Below, one piece after another: positions 8,747 through 18,933 of a DNA stretch of 64,000 nt. Within the stretch, counting starts at the first letter, position 1, and each line of letters opens with the position of its first letter. This DNA comes from Sedimenticola selenatireducens (lineage in GTDB: Bacteria; Pseudomonadota; Gammaproteobacteria; Chromatiales; Chromatiaceae). Position numbers and translations under genes: made by a program. Location: the NCBI RefSeq assembly GCF_007625115.1, contig NZ_VMNH01000005.1:124001-188000 (forward strand), in the 5' to 3' direction. A model generated the notes under the pieces. That model was not told the DNA's origin, made no database searches, and worked only from the letters and a program-made list of their open reading frames with translations.

Positions 8747-11059
8747 GTGATCACCATCGCCCTGGGGGGCAACCCCAATTGTGGGAAATCAGCCCTATTT
8801 AACGCCTTCACCGGTATCCGCCAAAAGACTGGCAATTGGCCGGGCGTCACCGTAGACCGCAAAGAAGGACGTTTTCACCTACAGGGTGAAGATATAGCGA
8901 TAGTTGATCTTCCCGGCATCTACTCTCTGGATGCCTCCTCCATCGATGAGCAGGTTACCCGCGATTACCTACTCTCCCGCGACGCTCAACTGATTATTAA
9001 TGTGTTGGACGCCTCCAATTTAGAGCGCAATCTCTATTTCACCGTGCAATTACGGGAGATGGGGATTCCCATTATTGTCGCTCTGAACATGATGGATGTG
9101 GCCCGAAAGCGGGGCATTGAAGTGGATATTGAGCTGCTCAGTCAGGAGCTTGGCTGCCCGGTCATACCCGTTGTTGCTGTTACCGGTGAAGGCCTTGATC
9201 AGCTGAAACAGGCAGTCAAAGCATTGATTGGCCAGCCGGAACAATCCTTCCAGGTCACCCATGAAGATCATGTCGAGCAGGCGATCACCGACATCACGGC
9301 ACAGATGCACGCTATTCCCGTACAGGCCAATAGACGCTGGCTTGCCCTCAAACTACTGGAGGGGGATGAACACGCCGAAAAAATAGCCGGCGAGTCAATC
9401 CGGCCGCTGGTCGAAACGTGGCAATCCCACATACAGGACCGGGCCGACGAAGAGGCCGACATCCATATTGCTGACGCTCGATACAGCCACGCACACAGCC
9501 TGTCACAACGCGTCATCCGCGAACGCGGCATGGTGGGAAAGACACTTTCAGACCGTATCGATAACGTCGTTCTTAACAAGGTCGTCGGCATTCCCATCTT
9601 CATGCTGTTGATGTACCTGATGTTCATGTTCACGATCAATATTGGCGGCGCTTTTATCGACTTCTTCGACATTGCCGTGGGTGCCTTTATGGTGGAGGGG
9701 GTCAATAGCCTTCTTTCAACCTGGGGATTGCCCACCTGGGTCAGAGTATTCCTGGCAGATGGTTTTGGCGGTGGTATACAGGTAGTCTCCACCTTCATAC
9801 CCATTATCGCCTGCCTCTATCTGTTTCTGTCGGTACTGGAAGATACCGGCTACATGGCCCGTGCAGCCTTTGTGATGGACAGGGCCATGCGCACCATCGG
9901 TCTCCCAGGCAAGGCCTTTGTACCTTTGATTGTTGGCTTTGGCTGCAATGTGCCGGCGGTGATGGCAACGCGCACCCTGGAGAATCAACGGGAGCGCAAG
10001 CTCACCATTCTGATGAACCCCTTCATGTCCTGCGGCGCCAGACTTCCGGTCTATGCCCTTTTCGCGGCGGCCTTTTTCCCAAGCAATGGCCAGAACCTGG
10101 TATTCCTGCTCTACCTGGTAGGCATTGCCGTGGCCGTCCTGACCGGCATGATTATGCGACGTACCCTTCTGACGGGAGAGAGCAGCGGCTTCATGATGGA
10201 GTTGCCCCCCTACCACCTACCCACCCTTAAAGGGGTGATGTTACGCACTTGGGACCGGGTAAAACTGTTCATTCGTGACGCCGGGAAGGTCATCGTCTTA
10301 ATGGTACTGGCGCTGAACATCCTCAATGCCATCGATACTGAGGGTAATTTTGGCAACAAGGACACCAACCAATCCATCCTCAGTGCGATGGGCAAGGCAG
10401 TCACACCAATATTCACTCCGTTGGGCATCCGCGAAGAGAACTGGCCGGCAACCGTTGGCATCTTCACTGGGATCCTGGCGAAGGAGGCCGTTGTAGGAAC
10501 GCTCGACTCCATCTATACCCGACTGGCTGAGCAGGATGCTGGCGTGAGTGAAACCGAAGAACCGTTCAACATCTGGACCCGTCTCAGTGAAGCCGTTGCC
10601 ACCATTCCAGAGAATCTTGCCGCCATTCGAGACAACATTCTTGATCCGCTAGGACTCGATCTGGGGGACATTAGCAACATTGAGAACGCCGCCCAATCAC
10701 AGGCCGTCAGCACCGATGTATTTGGTGCCATGGCCGCCCGGTTTGATGGTCAGGCGGGTGCGTTCGCCTACCTGCTGTTCATCCTGCTTTATTTCCCCTG
10801 TGTGGCAACTATCGGCGCAATTGTACGAGAAGCCGGTGGGGCTTGGGCGGGCTTTGTGGCGATCTGGACAACCAGTGTCGCCTACTCTGCATCGACCCTC
10901 TATTATCAGGCAGCCACCTTCAGCCAACATACTACCAGTTCTACGGCATGGATTATCGGCTTGCTAGCCGCTATGGCCGCCACCTTCATCGGTCTTAGAA
11001 AATGGGGCCAGCGAGACACGGAGGCAACCGCTAGCGTTCACAAAAAGGCCGCTGCATGA
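8747..11059 (+). CDS. feoB: Ferrous iron transport protein B (FeoB)
   Basis: A 770-residue FeoB: an N-terminal G domain with G1 GGNPNCGKSALFNAF, then G3 DLPGIYSL and G4 NMMDVARK, a helical GDI-like region to about residue 270, and then a polytopic membrane channel from residue 275 that includes GFGCNVPAVMATRTLE and MNPFMSCGARLPVY, the Gate-type iron passage segments with conserved cysteines. It imports Fe2+ across the inner membrane. The start is GTG with GGAG seven bases upstream. The stop overlaps feoC by ATGA, indicating translational coupling. Confidence 0.95.
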   Translation: MITIALGGNPNCGKSALFNAFTGIRQKTGNWPGVTVDRKEGRFHLQGEDIAIVDLPGIYSLDASSIDEQVTRDYLLSRDAQLIINVLDASNLERNLYFTVQLREMGIPIIVALNMMDVARKRGIEVDIELLSQELGCPVIPVVAVTGEGLDQLKQAVKALIGQPEQSFQVTHEDHVEQAITDITAQMHAIPVQANRRWLALKLLEGDEHAEKIAGESIRPLVETWQSHIQDRADEEADIHIADARYSHAHSLSQRVIRERGMVGKTLSDRIDNVVLNKVVGIPIFMLLMYLMFMFTINIGGAFIDFFDIAVGAFMVEGVNSLLSTWGLPTWVRVFLADGFGGGIQVVSTFIPIIACLYLFLSVLEDTGYMARAAFVMDRAMRTIGLPGKAFVPLIVGFGCNVPAVMATRTLENQRERKLTILMNPFMSCGARLPVYALFAAAFFPSNGQNLVFLLYLVGIAVAVLTGMIMRRTLLTGESSGFMMELPPYHLPTLKGVMLRTWDRVKLFIRDAGKVIVLMVLALNILNAIDTEGNFGNKDTNQSILSAMGKAVTPIFTPLGIREENWPATVGIFTGILAKEAVVGTLDSIYTRLAEQDAGVSETEEPFNIWTRLSEAVATIPENLAAIRDNILDPLGLDLGDISNIENAAQSQAVSTDVFGAMAARFDGQAGAFAYLLFILLYFPCVATIGAIVREAGGAWAGFVAIWTTSVAYSASTLYYQAATFSQHTTSSTAWIIGLLAAMAATFIGLRKWGQRDTEATASVHKKAAA

Positions 11060-11289
11060 TCCTCTCTGACATCAGACGCTATCTTCAACAGCGACAGCAA
11101 GTCTGTCTGTCTGATATTGCCCTGCACTTTGGCGCCTCGCAAGACGCAACCCGGGGCATGCTGGAGACCTGGATTCGCAAGGGTAAAGTCAGGCGACTTG
11201 TATCACAGGTAGCCTGCGGCAGCAGTTGCGGGAAATGCGCACCGGCACAGATGGAATGGTATGAATGGATAGGTGATCGGCCACAATAA
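11056..11289 (+). CDS. feoC: FeoC-like regulatory protein
   Basis: A 77-residue winged-helix protein. Residues 1-45 form the helix-turn-helix (RYLQQRQQVCLSDIALHFG) and residues 50-65 hold a Cys-rich loop, CGSSCGKC, a potential Fe-S or metal-binding site as reported for FeoC. It overlaps the 3' end of feoB by four bases. FeoC binds FeoB's cytoplasmic part and protects or tunes it. The assignment rests on context plus the HTH/Cys pattern. Confidence 0.82.
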   Translation: MILSDIRRYLQQRQQVCLSDIALHFGASQDATRGMLETWIRKGKVRRLVSQVACGSSCGKCAPAQMEWYEWIGDRPQ

Positions 11290-11306
11290 TACGCCGATGC
11301 TCGTTA

Positions 11307-11924
11307 TCATTTTTTCAGCTTGATAATCAAACTACTGATGTTGTTTTGGCTGAGTCGTGCGCGTAGCGCGTTCACTTGCCCGCTGGTGTAAGGACCGCTG
11401 CGGACCCGGTGAAAGACCTCCCCACCGTCGAGCGTGAAGCGCTGGATCTCCGCCTCAATACCCACCAACGCGAGACTCGCCTTGAGTTTGTCAGCATCCG
11501 CGTATTTACGAAATGACCCCATCTGCAGCATGTAATAAGCCGAGCCCGAAGTGGTCTTCGAATCGGCGTTCACCACAGGGGCAGCCCCTGGTTTGGTTGG
11601 CGGCGACACAGCTTCTGGTTCTGGGTCAGGTACCACAACTTCCATCTCAGGAAGGATGGTATAGAAATCAAAGCGAGGTTTAGGGGCCGTCGACTCAGTC
11701 GGCTTGACCGGATCAGGCGACACCTCTGCTGGCGCTTCAGAGTGCTTGCGCGTGACCACCGAGGGCCTTGGCTTGACGGGATCGGATGGACTCAACTTCA
11801 GCCAAACCAGCAGGCAAACAAACAACCCCACCAACAAGCCACCCACAAACCATACCCAACCCGAGACAGGCGGTTTTTTTCCTTTCCGCTGAGGGGCGAC
11901 CCGACTCTTATAATCCCGCGGCAT
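11307..11924 (-). CDS. SPOR-domain inner membrane protein (FtsN-like)
   Basis: A 205-residue protein with a short basic cytoplasmic tail, one membrane helix at about residues 22-43, a proline/glutamate-rich periplasmic linker, and a C-terminal SPOR domain (YYMLQMGSFRKYADADKLKASL near residue 130 onward) that binds denuded peptidoglycan at the division site. The size and layout match the FtsN-like protein found next to argS in many Gammaproteobacteria. It overlaps the argS stop by one base (TAATG) and is likely co-translated. Confidence 0.87.
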   Translation of the reverse strand: MPRDYKSRVAPQRKGKKPPVSGWVWFVGGLLVGLFVCLLVWLKLSPSDPVKPRPSVVTRKHSEAPAEVSPDPVKPTESTAPKPRFDFYTILPEMEVVVPDPEPEAVSPPTKPGAAPVVNADSKTTSGSAYYMLQMGSFRKYADADKLKASLALVGIEAEIQRFTLDGGEVFHRVRSGPYTSGQVNALRARLSQNNISSLIIKLKK

Positions 11925-13684
11925 TACATCTTCTCCGGTGCGGAGACCCCCAGCAGGTTAAGGCCATTCTTTAACACTTGGCGCACGGCCAAAATCAATT
12001 TGATCCTCGCATCACGCAGTGCCACATCATCCACCAGGAACTGATGGGCGTTGTAGTAGGTGTGGAAATCGTTCGCCAGATCCCGTACGTAGTGAGTCAA
12101 TTGATGCGGCTCTTCATTGAGCGCCGCATTTTCGACCACTTCGGGATAGCGGGCCAGCGTCTTCAACAGATCCTGCTCATGAGTTTCAACTAACCGATCC
12201 AGATTCTCATCACCAGCGGTGATATCCACAGAAATATCCTTTTCCGCGGCCTGTCGCAGCACACTACAAACCCGTGCGTGGGCGTATTGAACATAATACA
12301 CCGGGTTATCGCTCGATTGTGATTTGGCCAGATCCAGATCGAAGTCCATATGCTGCTCACACTTACGCATCACATAGAAGAAACGAGCGGCATCTGAACC
12401 TACCTCCTTGCGCAGTTCCCGTAATGTTACAAAAGAGCCCGAACGGGTCGACATCTGTACCCGATCGCCACCACGATAGAGAATGGCAAACTGAACCAGC
12501 AGCACATCCAGCCGGGACGGATCATCGCCGACGGCCTGCATGGCAGCCTTGACCCTTGGGACATAGCCATGATGATCGGCGCCCCAAACATCAATAACCC
12601 GCTCAAAACCGCGTTCCAACTTGTCCATGTGGTAAGCGATGTCAGAGGCGAAATAGGTGGTCTGGCCATTATCCCTGACCACTACCCGGTCTTTCTCATC
12701 ACCAAAATCAGTAGACTTGAACCAAAGTGCGCCGCCTTTTTCATAGACATGGCCGGAATCACGCAGCCGCTGCAACGTTTTGTTAACCGCGCCAGAATCC
12801 GTCAGGCTGCGCTCGGAGTACCACTCCTGATAAGTCACACCAAACAGGGCCAGATCATCACGTATGTCATCCAGGATGGTATTCAGCGCCAGCTCAAAGA
12901 CATACCGATAGCGGTTATCTCCCAACAGACGCTTGGCTTGTTCAATCAGACCATCGATATGCTTCTCTTTGTCACCACCGGCGGGTTCATCGTCGGGAAC
13001 ACCGTCAAACACCTCGTCGGCACCGTGGCGGTAGGCATCGGCATGCTCGCGATGCAGGGTGGCCGCGATATCCCAGACGTAATCTCCACGATACCCATTG
13101 GCTGGAAAGTCAAAAGTCTCATCACAGAGCTCCAGATAACGTAGCCAGACGCTGGCCGCCAGGATATCCATCTGACGCCCGGCATCATTGACGTAATACT
13201 CCCGGTGTACATCATAGCCGACCGCCTGAAGCAGATCGGCCACTACCGCGCCATAAGCGGCACCACGCCCATGGCCCACATGGAGTGGACCGGTTGGATT
13301 TGCCGATACAAACTCAACTTGCACCCGCTTCCCCTGACCGAGTGTGCTGAGTCCAAAACTATGACCCTGCTCCAACACTTGGCTGACCACACCCCGGTAA
13401 GCGCCCTCTTGCAGGGTGAAGTTGATAAAACCAGGCCCGGCAATCTCTACCTTCGCGATGATGTCGGACGCGGGTAGGGCTGCTATCAGTTTTTCCGCCA
13501 GGTCTCGCGGTTTGCAACGCGCGGCCTTGGACAGCACCATCGCCACATTACATGCGAAATCGCCATGACTTGGATCTCGGGTACGCTCAATGATCGGCTG
13601 CGGAATCTGATCCTCACCAATAACACCCTCGGCGGCGATCGTAGCCAGGGACTGCAAAACCAGTTGCTGTATCAGGTTCTTCAT
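11924..13684 (-). CDS. argS: Arginyl-tRNA synthetase
   Basis: A 586-residue class I synthetase charging tRNA-Arg. It shows the N-terminal Arg-tRNA binding domain (residues 1-85), the HIGH-like [18 protein letters not shown], the KMSKS-like [12 protein letters not shown], and the DALR anticodon domain at the C-terminus. Length matches the family. Directly upstream of the SPOR gene and downstream of priA on the same strand, a common gammaproteobacterial order. An essential housekeeping gene. Confidence 0.96.
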   Translation of the reverse strand: MKNLIQQLVLQSLATIAAEGVIGEDQIPQPIIERTRDPSHGDFACNVAMVLSKAARCKPRDLAEKLIAALPASDIIAKVEIAGPGFINFTLQEGAYRGVVSQVLEQGHSFGLSTLGQGKRVQVEFVSANPTGPLHVGHGRGAAYGAVVADLLQAVGYDVHREYYVNDAGRQMDILAASVWLRYLELCDETFDFPANGYRGDYVWDIAATLHREHADAYRHGADEVFDGVPDDEPAGGDKEKHIDGLIEQAKRLLGDNRYRYVFELALNTILDDIRDDLALFGVTYQEWYSERSLTDSGAVNKTLQRLRDSGHVYEKGGALWFKSTDFGDEKDRVVVRDNGQTTYFASDIAYHMDKLERGFERVIDVWGADHHGYVPRVKAAMQAVGDDPSRLDVLLVQFAILYRGGDRVQMSTRSGSFVTLRELRKEVGSDAARFFYVMRKCEQHMDFDLDLAKSQSSDNPVYYVQYAHARVCSVLRQAAEKDISVDITAGDENLDRLVETHEQDLLKTLARYPEVVENAALNEEPHQLTHYVRDLANDFHTYYNAHQFLVDDVALRDARIKLILAVRQVLKNGLNLLGVSAPEKM

Positions 13685-13821
13685 TATTTACCTAAAACGG
13701 AAAATCGGGAAACGGGCTAGGATACAACAAAGCCGCTGCCAGGGTAACTGTCCGAGGAAAAACAGGGTGGTTTGCTAAGATGGCAAATGAGCGCTTTCTC
13801 TGTAAACCGAAGAAATAACGC

Positions 13822-16026
13822 CTAAAGCATCTCCTGCGGATCGACATCGACAGACCAGCGGACACGGCGGGCAGATTTCAATGACGCCAGCGAGACAACC
13901 CACTGTGCGAGCAGGCGCTGTAAATCACTTCTTTGGTGTGCCTGCAGTAATAGATGGGCTCTATAACGCCCTGCACGGCGCTCCATCGGTGCCGGTACAG
14001 GCCCCCAAAATTCCACACGCCCGTTAGCAAGAGCAACTCCCTGCTGATGCGCCTCATCAAGGAAGACCCTTGGGGCGGATTCTTGGGGCGCTTCAGCCCG
14101 TAGCAGGACTTGATAACTGAATGGCGGAAACGCTGCCGATTGACGCTCTGCCAGCGCCTCAGAGGCAAACGCGTCATAACCACGTCGGATCAGCAGTTGC
14201 ATCATAGGGTGATCAGGGTGTCGGGTTTGGATCAGTACACGCCCTGGTTTTTCCGCCCGACCTGCGCGCCCGGATACTTGCACGATCTGCTGGGCCATAC
14301 GCTCAGCCGCACGATAGTCCGCACCAAACAGACCCTGATCCACATCCAGAATGCCGACTAAGGTCACATCTGGAAAGTGATGCCCCTTGGCAAGCATCTG
14401 GGTTCCCAGCAGGATTGAGTACTTACCTTTTCGAATACCCTCAAGCAACTTGTCCAGACTGCCCTTGCGCCGTGTCGTGTCCCGATCGATACGCACAATT
14501 CCGATCTCGGGAAATAGCTGCGACAACACCTCCTCGACCCGCTCTGTTCCCTGACCCAGAGAGCGAAGATCATCCGCGCCACATTCAGGACAGTGCGGAT
14601 CCAATCGCCGCTGGGAACCACAGTGATGGCACCAAAGAATGTTGCTTGATCCATGCAGCGTCATCCTTGCATCACAACGCCGACACTCGGCGACCCAACC
14701 ACAATCATGACAGGTCACTATCGGCGCATAACCACGCCGATTAATAAATAACAGCGCCTGATTACCCGCTTGCAAAGTCCCCCGAATCTGTTCAATCAGT
14801 AACGGCGACAAGCCAGCCTCCAATCTGACAGATCGAATATCCAACAGGTCCATCTGCGCCAGCTTCGCTTCACCTGCTCGACTGGTGAGCTTCAAATGGC
14901 CGTATCGTCCACTCTGTGCATTATGCAGGGTCTCGAGCGAAGGCGTTGCCGAACCCAGGATCACCGGACAATCACCTCGTTGACCCCGAATCACCGCAAG
15001 ATCACGTGCTGAATAACGGAACCCATCCTGCTGCTTATAGGAGAGATCATGCTCTTCATCGACCACGATAAGACCCAGCCGGGGGAGGGGCGTAAACAGG
15101 GCCGAGCGGGTCCCCAACACCACCGTCGCATGACCTAAACGCGCAAGATGCCAGGCCTGTTCTCGCTCAAGCGCTCCTAATCCGGAATGCAGCACGGCCA
15201 CACCCTGACCTAATCTCGCTTCAAATCGGCGAATGAGTTGTGGCGTCAATCCAATTTCAGGGACCAATATCAAAGCCTGCCGTCCCTTACTGATCACCTC
15301 GTTAACAAGGGTTAAATAGACCTCTGTCTTGCCACTGCCCGTGACACCATCAAGTAGATAAGCACCAAACCGACCCAGATCAACCGCGTCAACAGCCGAC
15401 TTCTGGTCACTATTTAATGCATAAGCGGCACTCTGCCCCCTCGAAGCACTCGATTCGGGGTCATCATGCTCGAGCACCTCTACCCAACCTTTCTGTTGCA
15501 TAGCCAGCAATGGAGATCGATAGGTGTCGAGCTGATGGGCTAAATGCTCTTTAGTGAGTCCATTTGTGGACTCTTTTAGCAGCGCAAGCAGTGCAGCCTG
15601 TTTCGGTGCACGCTTTAGAGAAGAGGCCTGTTGCAGAAGACCCAGATCAGTAAGATGCCAGCGCGTAGTTTTTACCGATGCGGCGGGTTCACCTTTACGA
15701 AGGCGTACCGGCAAGGCATTAGCGATCACCTCGCCGACAGGATGTTGATAATACCGACCAGCCCAGATCAGGAATTCCAAGTCAGCCTTCATAAAGAGGG
15801 GGGCCTGATCGAGGATAGCGTGCGCTCGCTTCAATCGACGGCCCGCTATATTACCTTCTGTCAATAACTCCAGAAGGATCCCACAACGATCACCACGACC
15901 AAAAGGCACACTTACCCTCACGCCAGGCATGAGCGATTCTGCCAGCGTGCCATCTGGTGGAAGATAGTCAAAACTATTGTATAAGGGCGCCGGTACAGCA
16001 ACCCTCAGTATCAGTTGATCTGGCAT
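13822..16026 (-). CDS. priA: Primosomal protein N' (PriA helicase)
   Basis: A 734-residue replication-restart helicase. Walker A is DGVTGSGKTEVYL, Walker B VVDEEHDLSY, and motif III GSATPSLE. A zinc-binding insert with about eight cysteines (CHDCGWVAECRRC, WCHHCG, HCPEC) lies near residues 440-485, and the C-terminal helicase part has AGRAGRAEKPG (motif VI). PriA recognises stalled forks and loads the replicative helicase. It lies upstream of argS with a 137-base gap. The 5' side is a long AT-rich region that contains DnaA boxes. Confidence 0.95.
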   Translation of the reverse strand: MPDQLILRVAVPAPLYNSFDYLPPDGTLAESLMPGVRVSVPFGRGDRCGILLELLTEGNIAGRRLKRAHAILDQAPLFMKADLEFLIWAGRYYQHPVGEVIANALPVRLRKGEPAASVKTTRWHLTDLGLLQQASSLKRAPKQAALLALLKESTNGLTKEHLAHQLDTYRSPLLAMQQKGWVEVLEHDDPESSASRGQSAAYALNSDQKSAVDAVDLGRFGAYLLDGVTGSGKTEVYLTLVNEVISKGRQALILVPEIGLTPQLIRRFEARLGQGVAVLHSGLGALEREQAWHLARLGHATVVLGTRSALFTPLPRLGLIVVDEEHDLSYKQQDGFRYSARDLAVIRGQRGDCPVILGSATPSLETLHNAQSGRYGHLKLTSRAGEAKLAQMDLLDIRSVRLEAGLSPLLIEQIRGTLQAGNQALLFINRRGYAPIVTCHDCGWVAECRRCDARMTLHGSSNILWCHHCGSQRRLDPHCPECGADDLRSLGQGTERVEEVLSQLFPEIGIVRIDRDTTRRKGSLDKLLEGIRKGKYSILLGTQMLAKGHHFPDVTLVGILDVDQGLFGADYRAAERMAQQIVQVSGRAGRAEKPGRVLIQTRHPDHPMMQLLIRRGYDAFASEALAERQSAAFPPFSYQVLLRAEAPQESAPRVFLDEAHQQGVALANGRVEFWGPVPAPMERRAGRYRAHLLLQAHQRSDLQRLLAQWVVSLASLKSARRVRWSVDVDPQEML

Positions 16027-16167
16027 GGCGAGATGCTACCTGACTCTCAACCTTTTCACACTCATTGCAAGGGATCTGATGAAGATTGGCGAAAGTGAGC
16101 CCACCGTATAGATGAGACTTGACGAGCTAAAAAACGCTAACTGCCTAACAGAAAAGAGGAATTTGAT

Positions 16168-16190
16168 TTATCCACAGAACCTGTGGATAA
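16168..16190. promoter_or_regulatory. Two perfect DnaA boxes in inverted orientation (23-bp palindrome)
   Basis: TTATCCACA at 16168-16176 and TGTGGATAA at 16182-16190 are both exact matches to the strongest DnaA box. The arms extend to ten bases (TTATCCACAG / CTGTGGATAA) with a 3-base spacer, so it is a perfect inverted repeat. They lie in AT-rich gene-free DNA. Confidence 0.75.
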
Positions 16191-16372
16191 CTCTGTTAAC
16201 AAAACATTGGAACGGGCTTACAGCCCACTAATTTCTTACTATTTCGTTAATCTGACAAAAAAATGACCGACAAACACAACACTAATAATATCAACAAGTT
16301 ATGCATATTAAGAAATACCTAATATAGCAAGCCATCCGTTATTGGCTATAAATTAGTTTGCTGCGCTGCAAC

Positions 16373-16381
16373 TGTGCATAA
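16373..16381 (-). promoter_or_regulatory. Third DnaA box (TTATGCACA)
   Basis: TGTGCATAA on the plus strand, i.e. TTATGCACA on the minus strand, fits the relaxed DnaA box TTWTNCACA. It lies 183 bases from the inverted pair, within the same AT-rich gap. Confidence 0.5.
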
Positions 16382-16542
16382 CAACACCTCATTTTCACTC
16401 CGATCAACTTTTGTCAAGCATTATTGAGACAATCACTCGATTTTTTTGTCTGATTCAGTGAAAGCCCACAGAAAACACTTTTTCGCATAACACCAAAAGT
16501 TGCTTTATAGGAAGAGGGGCTATTTACAACAATTACAAATCT

Positions 16543-17190
16543 ATGCTAACTAAACATGCAGTGATCAGGGCTTTTGAAATGGAAGGCTTCCAACAACTGA
16601 TATTACGTACCGACTTGGCAGGTATGCCACTTGAATGGGTGGACTACCGTGATGCCGTGCGTCTCCACTTTCTCAATCAGATTGCCTACACCTGCGGTAA
16701 AGTCATCTATCACATTCACGGCGGCATCAATGCACAGACAAACCTACAAAGCTGTGTTGACGTCAACTCAATTATCGCAACACAAGGTAACAGCCGTGCA
16801 CTTGAGAAGATGCGCGAAGATTACCAACCCCCCCTGAATAACCACACCCTATTCCAGCGCGATGGGCACCTCTGCCTCTACTGTGGGCAGCACTTTCCCA
16901 AGCGCCTGCTCTCTCGTGATCATGTGCGCCCCCTCAGTCAAGGCGGACCTGATCACTGGAACAATGTAGTGACCGCCTGCCTCCGCTGCAATAATCATAA
17001 GGCGGGCCGAACCCCGGAAGATGCCCATATGGAACTGCTGGCCATTCCATTTATCCCTACCCACGCGGAATACATCTATTTACAGGGGCATAATGTCCTG
17101 GCCGATCAGATGGAATTTCTTCGTGCTCACTTTCCACGCAGTAGCCCACTACACACCCGGCTTACGCAAGAACAAACGATTCCACTGTGA
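16543..17190 (+). CDS. HNH endonuclease family protein
   Basis: A 215-residue protein with an HNH domain near residues 100-165: CLYCGQHF (zinc knuckle), LLSRDHVRPLSQGG (the DH catalytic element), WNNVVTACLRCNNHKAGRT. The N-terminal 90 residues are not recognised by me. Similar stand-alone HNH proteins are common in Gammaproteobacteria and their role is not established; it is not obviously part of a restriction system. The ribosome site is weak. The stop overlaps the next gene by GTGA, so the pair is translationally coupled. DNA cleavage activity is inferred only from the motif. Confidence 0.82.
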   Translation: MLTKHAVIRAFEMEGFQQLILRTDLAGMPLEWVDYRDAVRLHFLNQIAYTCGKVIYHIHGGINAQTNLQSCVDVNSIIATQGNSRALEKMREDYQPPLNNHTLFQRDGHLCLYCGQHFPKRLLSRDHVRPLSQGGPDHWNNVVTACLRCNNHKAGRTPEDAHMELLAIPFIPTHAEYIYLQGHNVLADQMEFLRAHFPRSSPLHTRLTQEQTIPL

Positions 17191-18068
17191 CAAAAGCGCT
17201 CTGGATCTCGATCCTTCGGCAGATAAATAAGCACACCGGCACTCATCCCTGTAATTTCACCACACAGATCATTAGTGGCGGTTGTATCAACGAGACGATA
17301 AAGCTCTCTACTAACCATAAAGATTACTTCGTAAAACTCAACCGGCCTGCCCGTCTGTCCATGTTTGAACGCGAGTCCGAAGGATTAAAGACCCTTGCGG
17401 CTAGCCAGAGCATTCAGGTCCCGAAGGTAATCTGCATGGGCATTGCTGAGCAATTCGCCTATCTGGTGCTGGAATTTATCACAATGTCCAGCCGCGGCAG
17501 CGCGGAACAAGCCGGACGACAACTCGCATTGATGCATAGCACGATTTCAACCCAATATGGAGAAATGGCGACCAACTACATCGGCAGCACTCTGCAGATA
17601 AACGCATCGTGCGATAGTTGGCCTCGCTTCTGGCAACAGAATCGACTCGGCTATCAACTCAGGCTTGCCGCCAAACAGGGCTATGGAGGAAAACTGCAAT
17701 CACGCGGAGAACGGCTTCAAGAAAAATTACCCGAACTGATTGGACACGTCCCGCCAGCCTCCTTGTTACACGGCGATCTTTGGTCTGGAAATCTGAGCTA
17801 TCTCACCAATGGAGAACCCATCATTTTTGATCCGGCAGTCTATTTTGGGGACAGGGAGACAGACGTGGCTATGACTGAGTTATTCGGAGGATTTCCAAGA
17901 CGGTTCTACGACGCCTACAACGAAGCTTGGCCACTCGAAGCAGGCTATAAAACCCGCAAAACGCTCTACAACCTGTACCAGATCCTCAACCACCTCAATC
18001 TTTTTGGGGGAGGGTATGAACAGCAGGCCATCGCTATGATTGATCAGTTGCTGGCTGAGACAGGCTAG
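17187..18068 (+). CDS. Fructosamine kinase family protein
   Basis: A 293-residue fructosamine-3-kinase/ribulosamine kinase-like protein. Features are the N-terminal GGCINETIKLS nucleotide loop, LVLEFI hinge, LLHGDLWSGNL catalytic loop, and IIFDPAVYFGDRETDVAM, the DPA metal motif and following E-D of the family. These enzymes phosphorylate ketoamines bound to proteins or free amines so that they break down, repairing glycation. It begins with GTG overlapping the HNH stop and ends before a bidirectional terminator. Confidence 0.9.
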   Translation: MTKALWISILRQINKHTGTHPCNFTTQIISGGCINETIKLSTNHKDYFVKLNRPARLSMFERESEGLKTLAASQSIQVPKVICMGIAEQFAYLVLEFITMSSRGSAEQAGRQLALMHSTISTQYGEMATNYIGSTLQINASCDSWPRFWQQNRLGYQLRLAAKQGYGGKLQSRGERLQEKLPELIGHVPPASLLHGDLWSGNLSYLTNGEPIIFDPAVYFGDRETDVAMTELFGGFPRRFYDAYNEAWPLEAGYKTRKTLYNLYQILNHLNLFGGGYEQQAIAMIDQLLAETG

Positions 18069-18073
18069 GCACT

Positions 18074-18106
18074 CTCACCATCGGCACACTACAGGCCGAT
18101 GGTGAG
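18074..18106. terminator. Terminator between the fructosamine kinase and aapP (convergent genes)
   Basis: CTCACCATCGGC at 18074-18085 and GCCGATGGTGAG at 18095-18106 form a perfect 12-bp stem with a nine-base loop. It sits between convergent stop codons and can serve both strands; neither tail has a long T run. Confidence 0.7.
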
Positions 18107-18117
18107 CTGCCTACAGG

Positions 18118-18897
18118 TTAGTGTTGCAATATCTGACTCAGGAAAAGCTGAGTACGATCAGATTGGGGATTATTAAAGAACTCATGGGGTTCATTCTCTT
18201 CGATAATCTCTCCACCATCCATGAAGATCACCCGATTGGCCACGGTCTTGGCAAAACCCATCTCATGGGTAACACAGAGCATGGTCATGCCACTCTCAGC
18301 CAACTCGATCATGGTATCCAGGACTTCCTTGATCATCTCCGGATCAAGCGCAGATGTCGGCTCATCAAACAGCATAATATTGGGATTCATGCAGAGACTG
18401 CGCGCAATCGCCACACGTTGCTGCTGCCCCCCGGAAAGTTGTCCGGGATACTTTTTCGCCTGCTCGGGGATCTTTACCTTTTCCAGATAACGCATGGCAA
18501 CCCCCTCGGCTTCTTTGCGCGGCATCTTGCGCACCCAAATCGGGGCCAGGCAGCAGTTTTCCAGCACCGTCAAATGTGGAAACAGATTGAAGTGCTGGAA
18601 CACCATCCCCACCTCTTTGCGCACCTGATCGATATGCTTCACATCATCGGTCAGCTCGGTGCCATCAACAATGATCTGCCCTTGCTGATGCTCCTCCAAT
18701 CGATTGATGCAACGAATCATGGTCGACTTGCCGGAACCTGAGGGACCACAGATAACGATCCGCTCACCCCGCTTAACCTCCAGATTAATATCCTTCAGCA
18801 CATGAAACTGGCCGTACCACTTGTGAACTCCACGCAACTGTATAGTCACGTCATCACTTGCATGTGATGGGCTGCTGGCGTTGTCGGTGTTAGACAT
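18118..18897 (-). CDS. aapP: Amino-acid ABC transporter ATP-binding protein (AapP)
   Basis: A 259-residue ABC ATPase. Walker [10 protein letters not shown] at residues 52-60, signature [14 protein letters not shown], Walker [14 protein letters not shown] and the switch His in CVTHEMGF. It powers import of general L-amino acids and is the last gene of aapJQMP. GGAG lies seven bases before the start ATG. It ends at a convergent terminator. Confidence 0.94.
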   Translation of the reverse strand: MSNTDNASSPSHASDDVTIQLRGVHKWYGQFHVLKDINLEVKRGERIVICGPSGSGKSTMIRCINRLEEHQQGQIIVDGTELTDDVKHIDQVRKEVGMVFQHFNLFPHLTVLENCCLAPIWVRKMPRKEAEGVAMRYLEKVKIPEQAKKYPGQLSGGQQQRVAIARSLCMNPNIMLFDEPTSALDPEMIKEVLDTMIELAESGMTMLCVTHEMGFAKTVANRVIFMDGGEIIEENEPHEFFNNPQSDRTQLFLSQILQH

Positions 18898-18933
18898 AGC
18901 GTGTCTCCAACTCGTTAATCTTATTCATTAAGG

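Larger units (their letters stand above)
16027..16542. other. 516-base gene-free, AT-rich divergent intergenic region
   Basis: No credible gene. The first 45 bases belong to the priA leader. The remainder is distinctly A+T-rich and holds a pair of inverted DnaA boxes (described separately) plus a third at 16373-16381 and a near match (8 of 9) at 16299-16307. GGGCT/AGCCC at 16214-16226 is a small stem. It probably carries the divergent promoters for priA and the HNH gene. Confidence 0.6.

Noticed and set aside
12569-13144. 191-codon plus-strand frame inside argS
   Set aside because: It lies wholly antisense to the well-supported argS gene and shows no recognisable domain or ribosome site.
18121-18741. 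206-codon plus-strand frame inside aapP
   Set aside because: Antisense to a canonical ABC ATPase gene; no domain seen.
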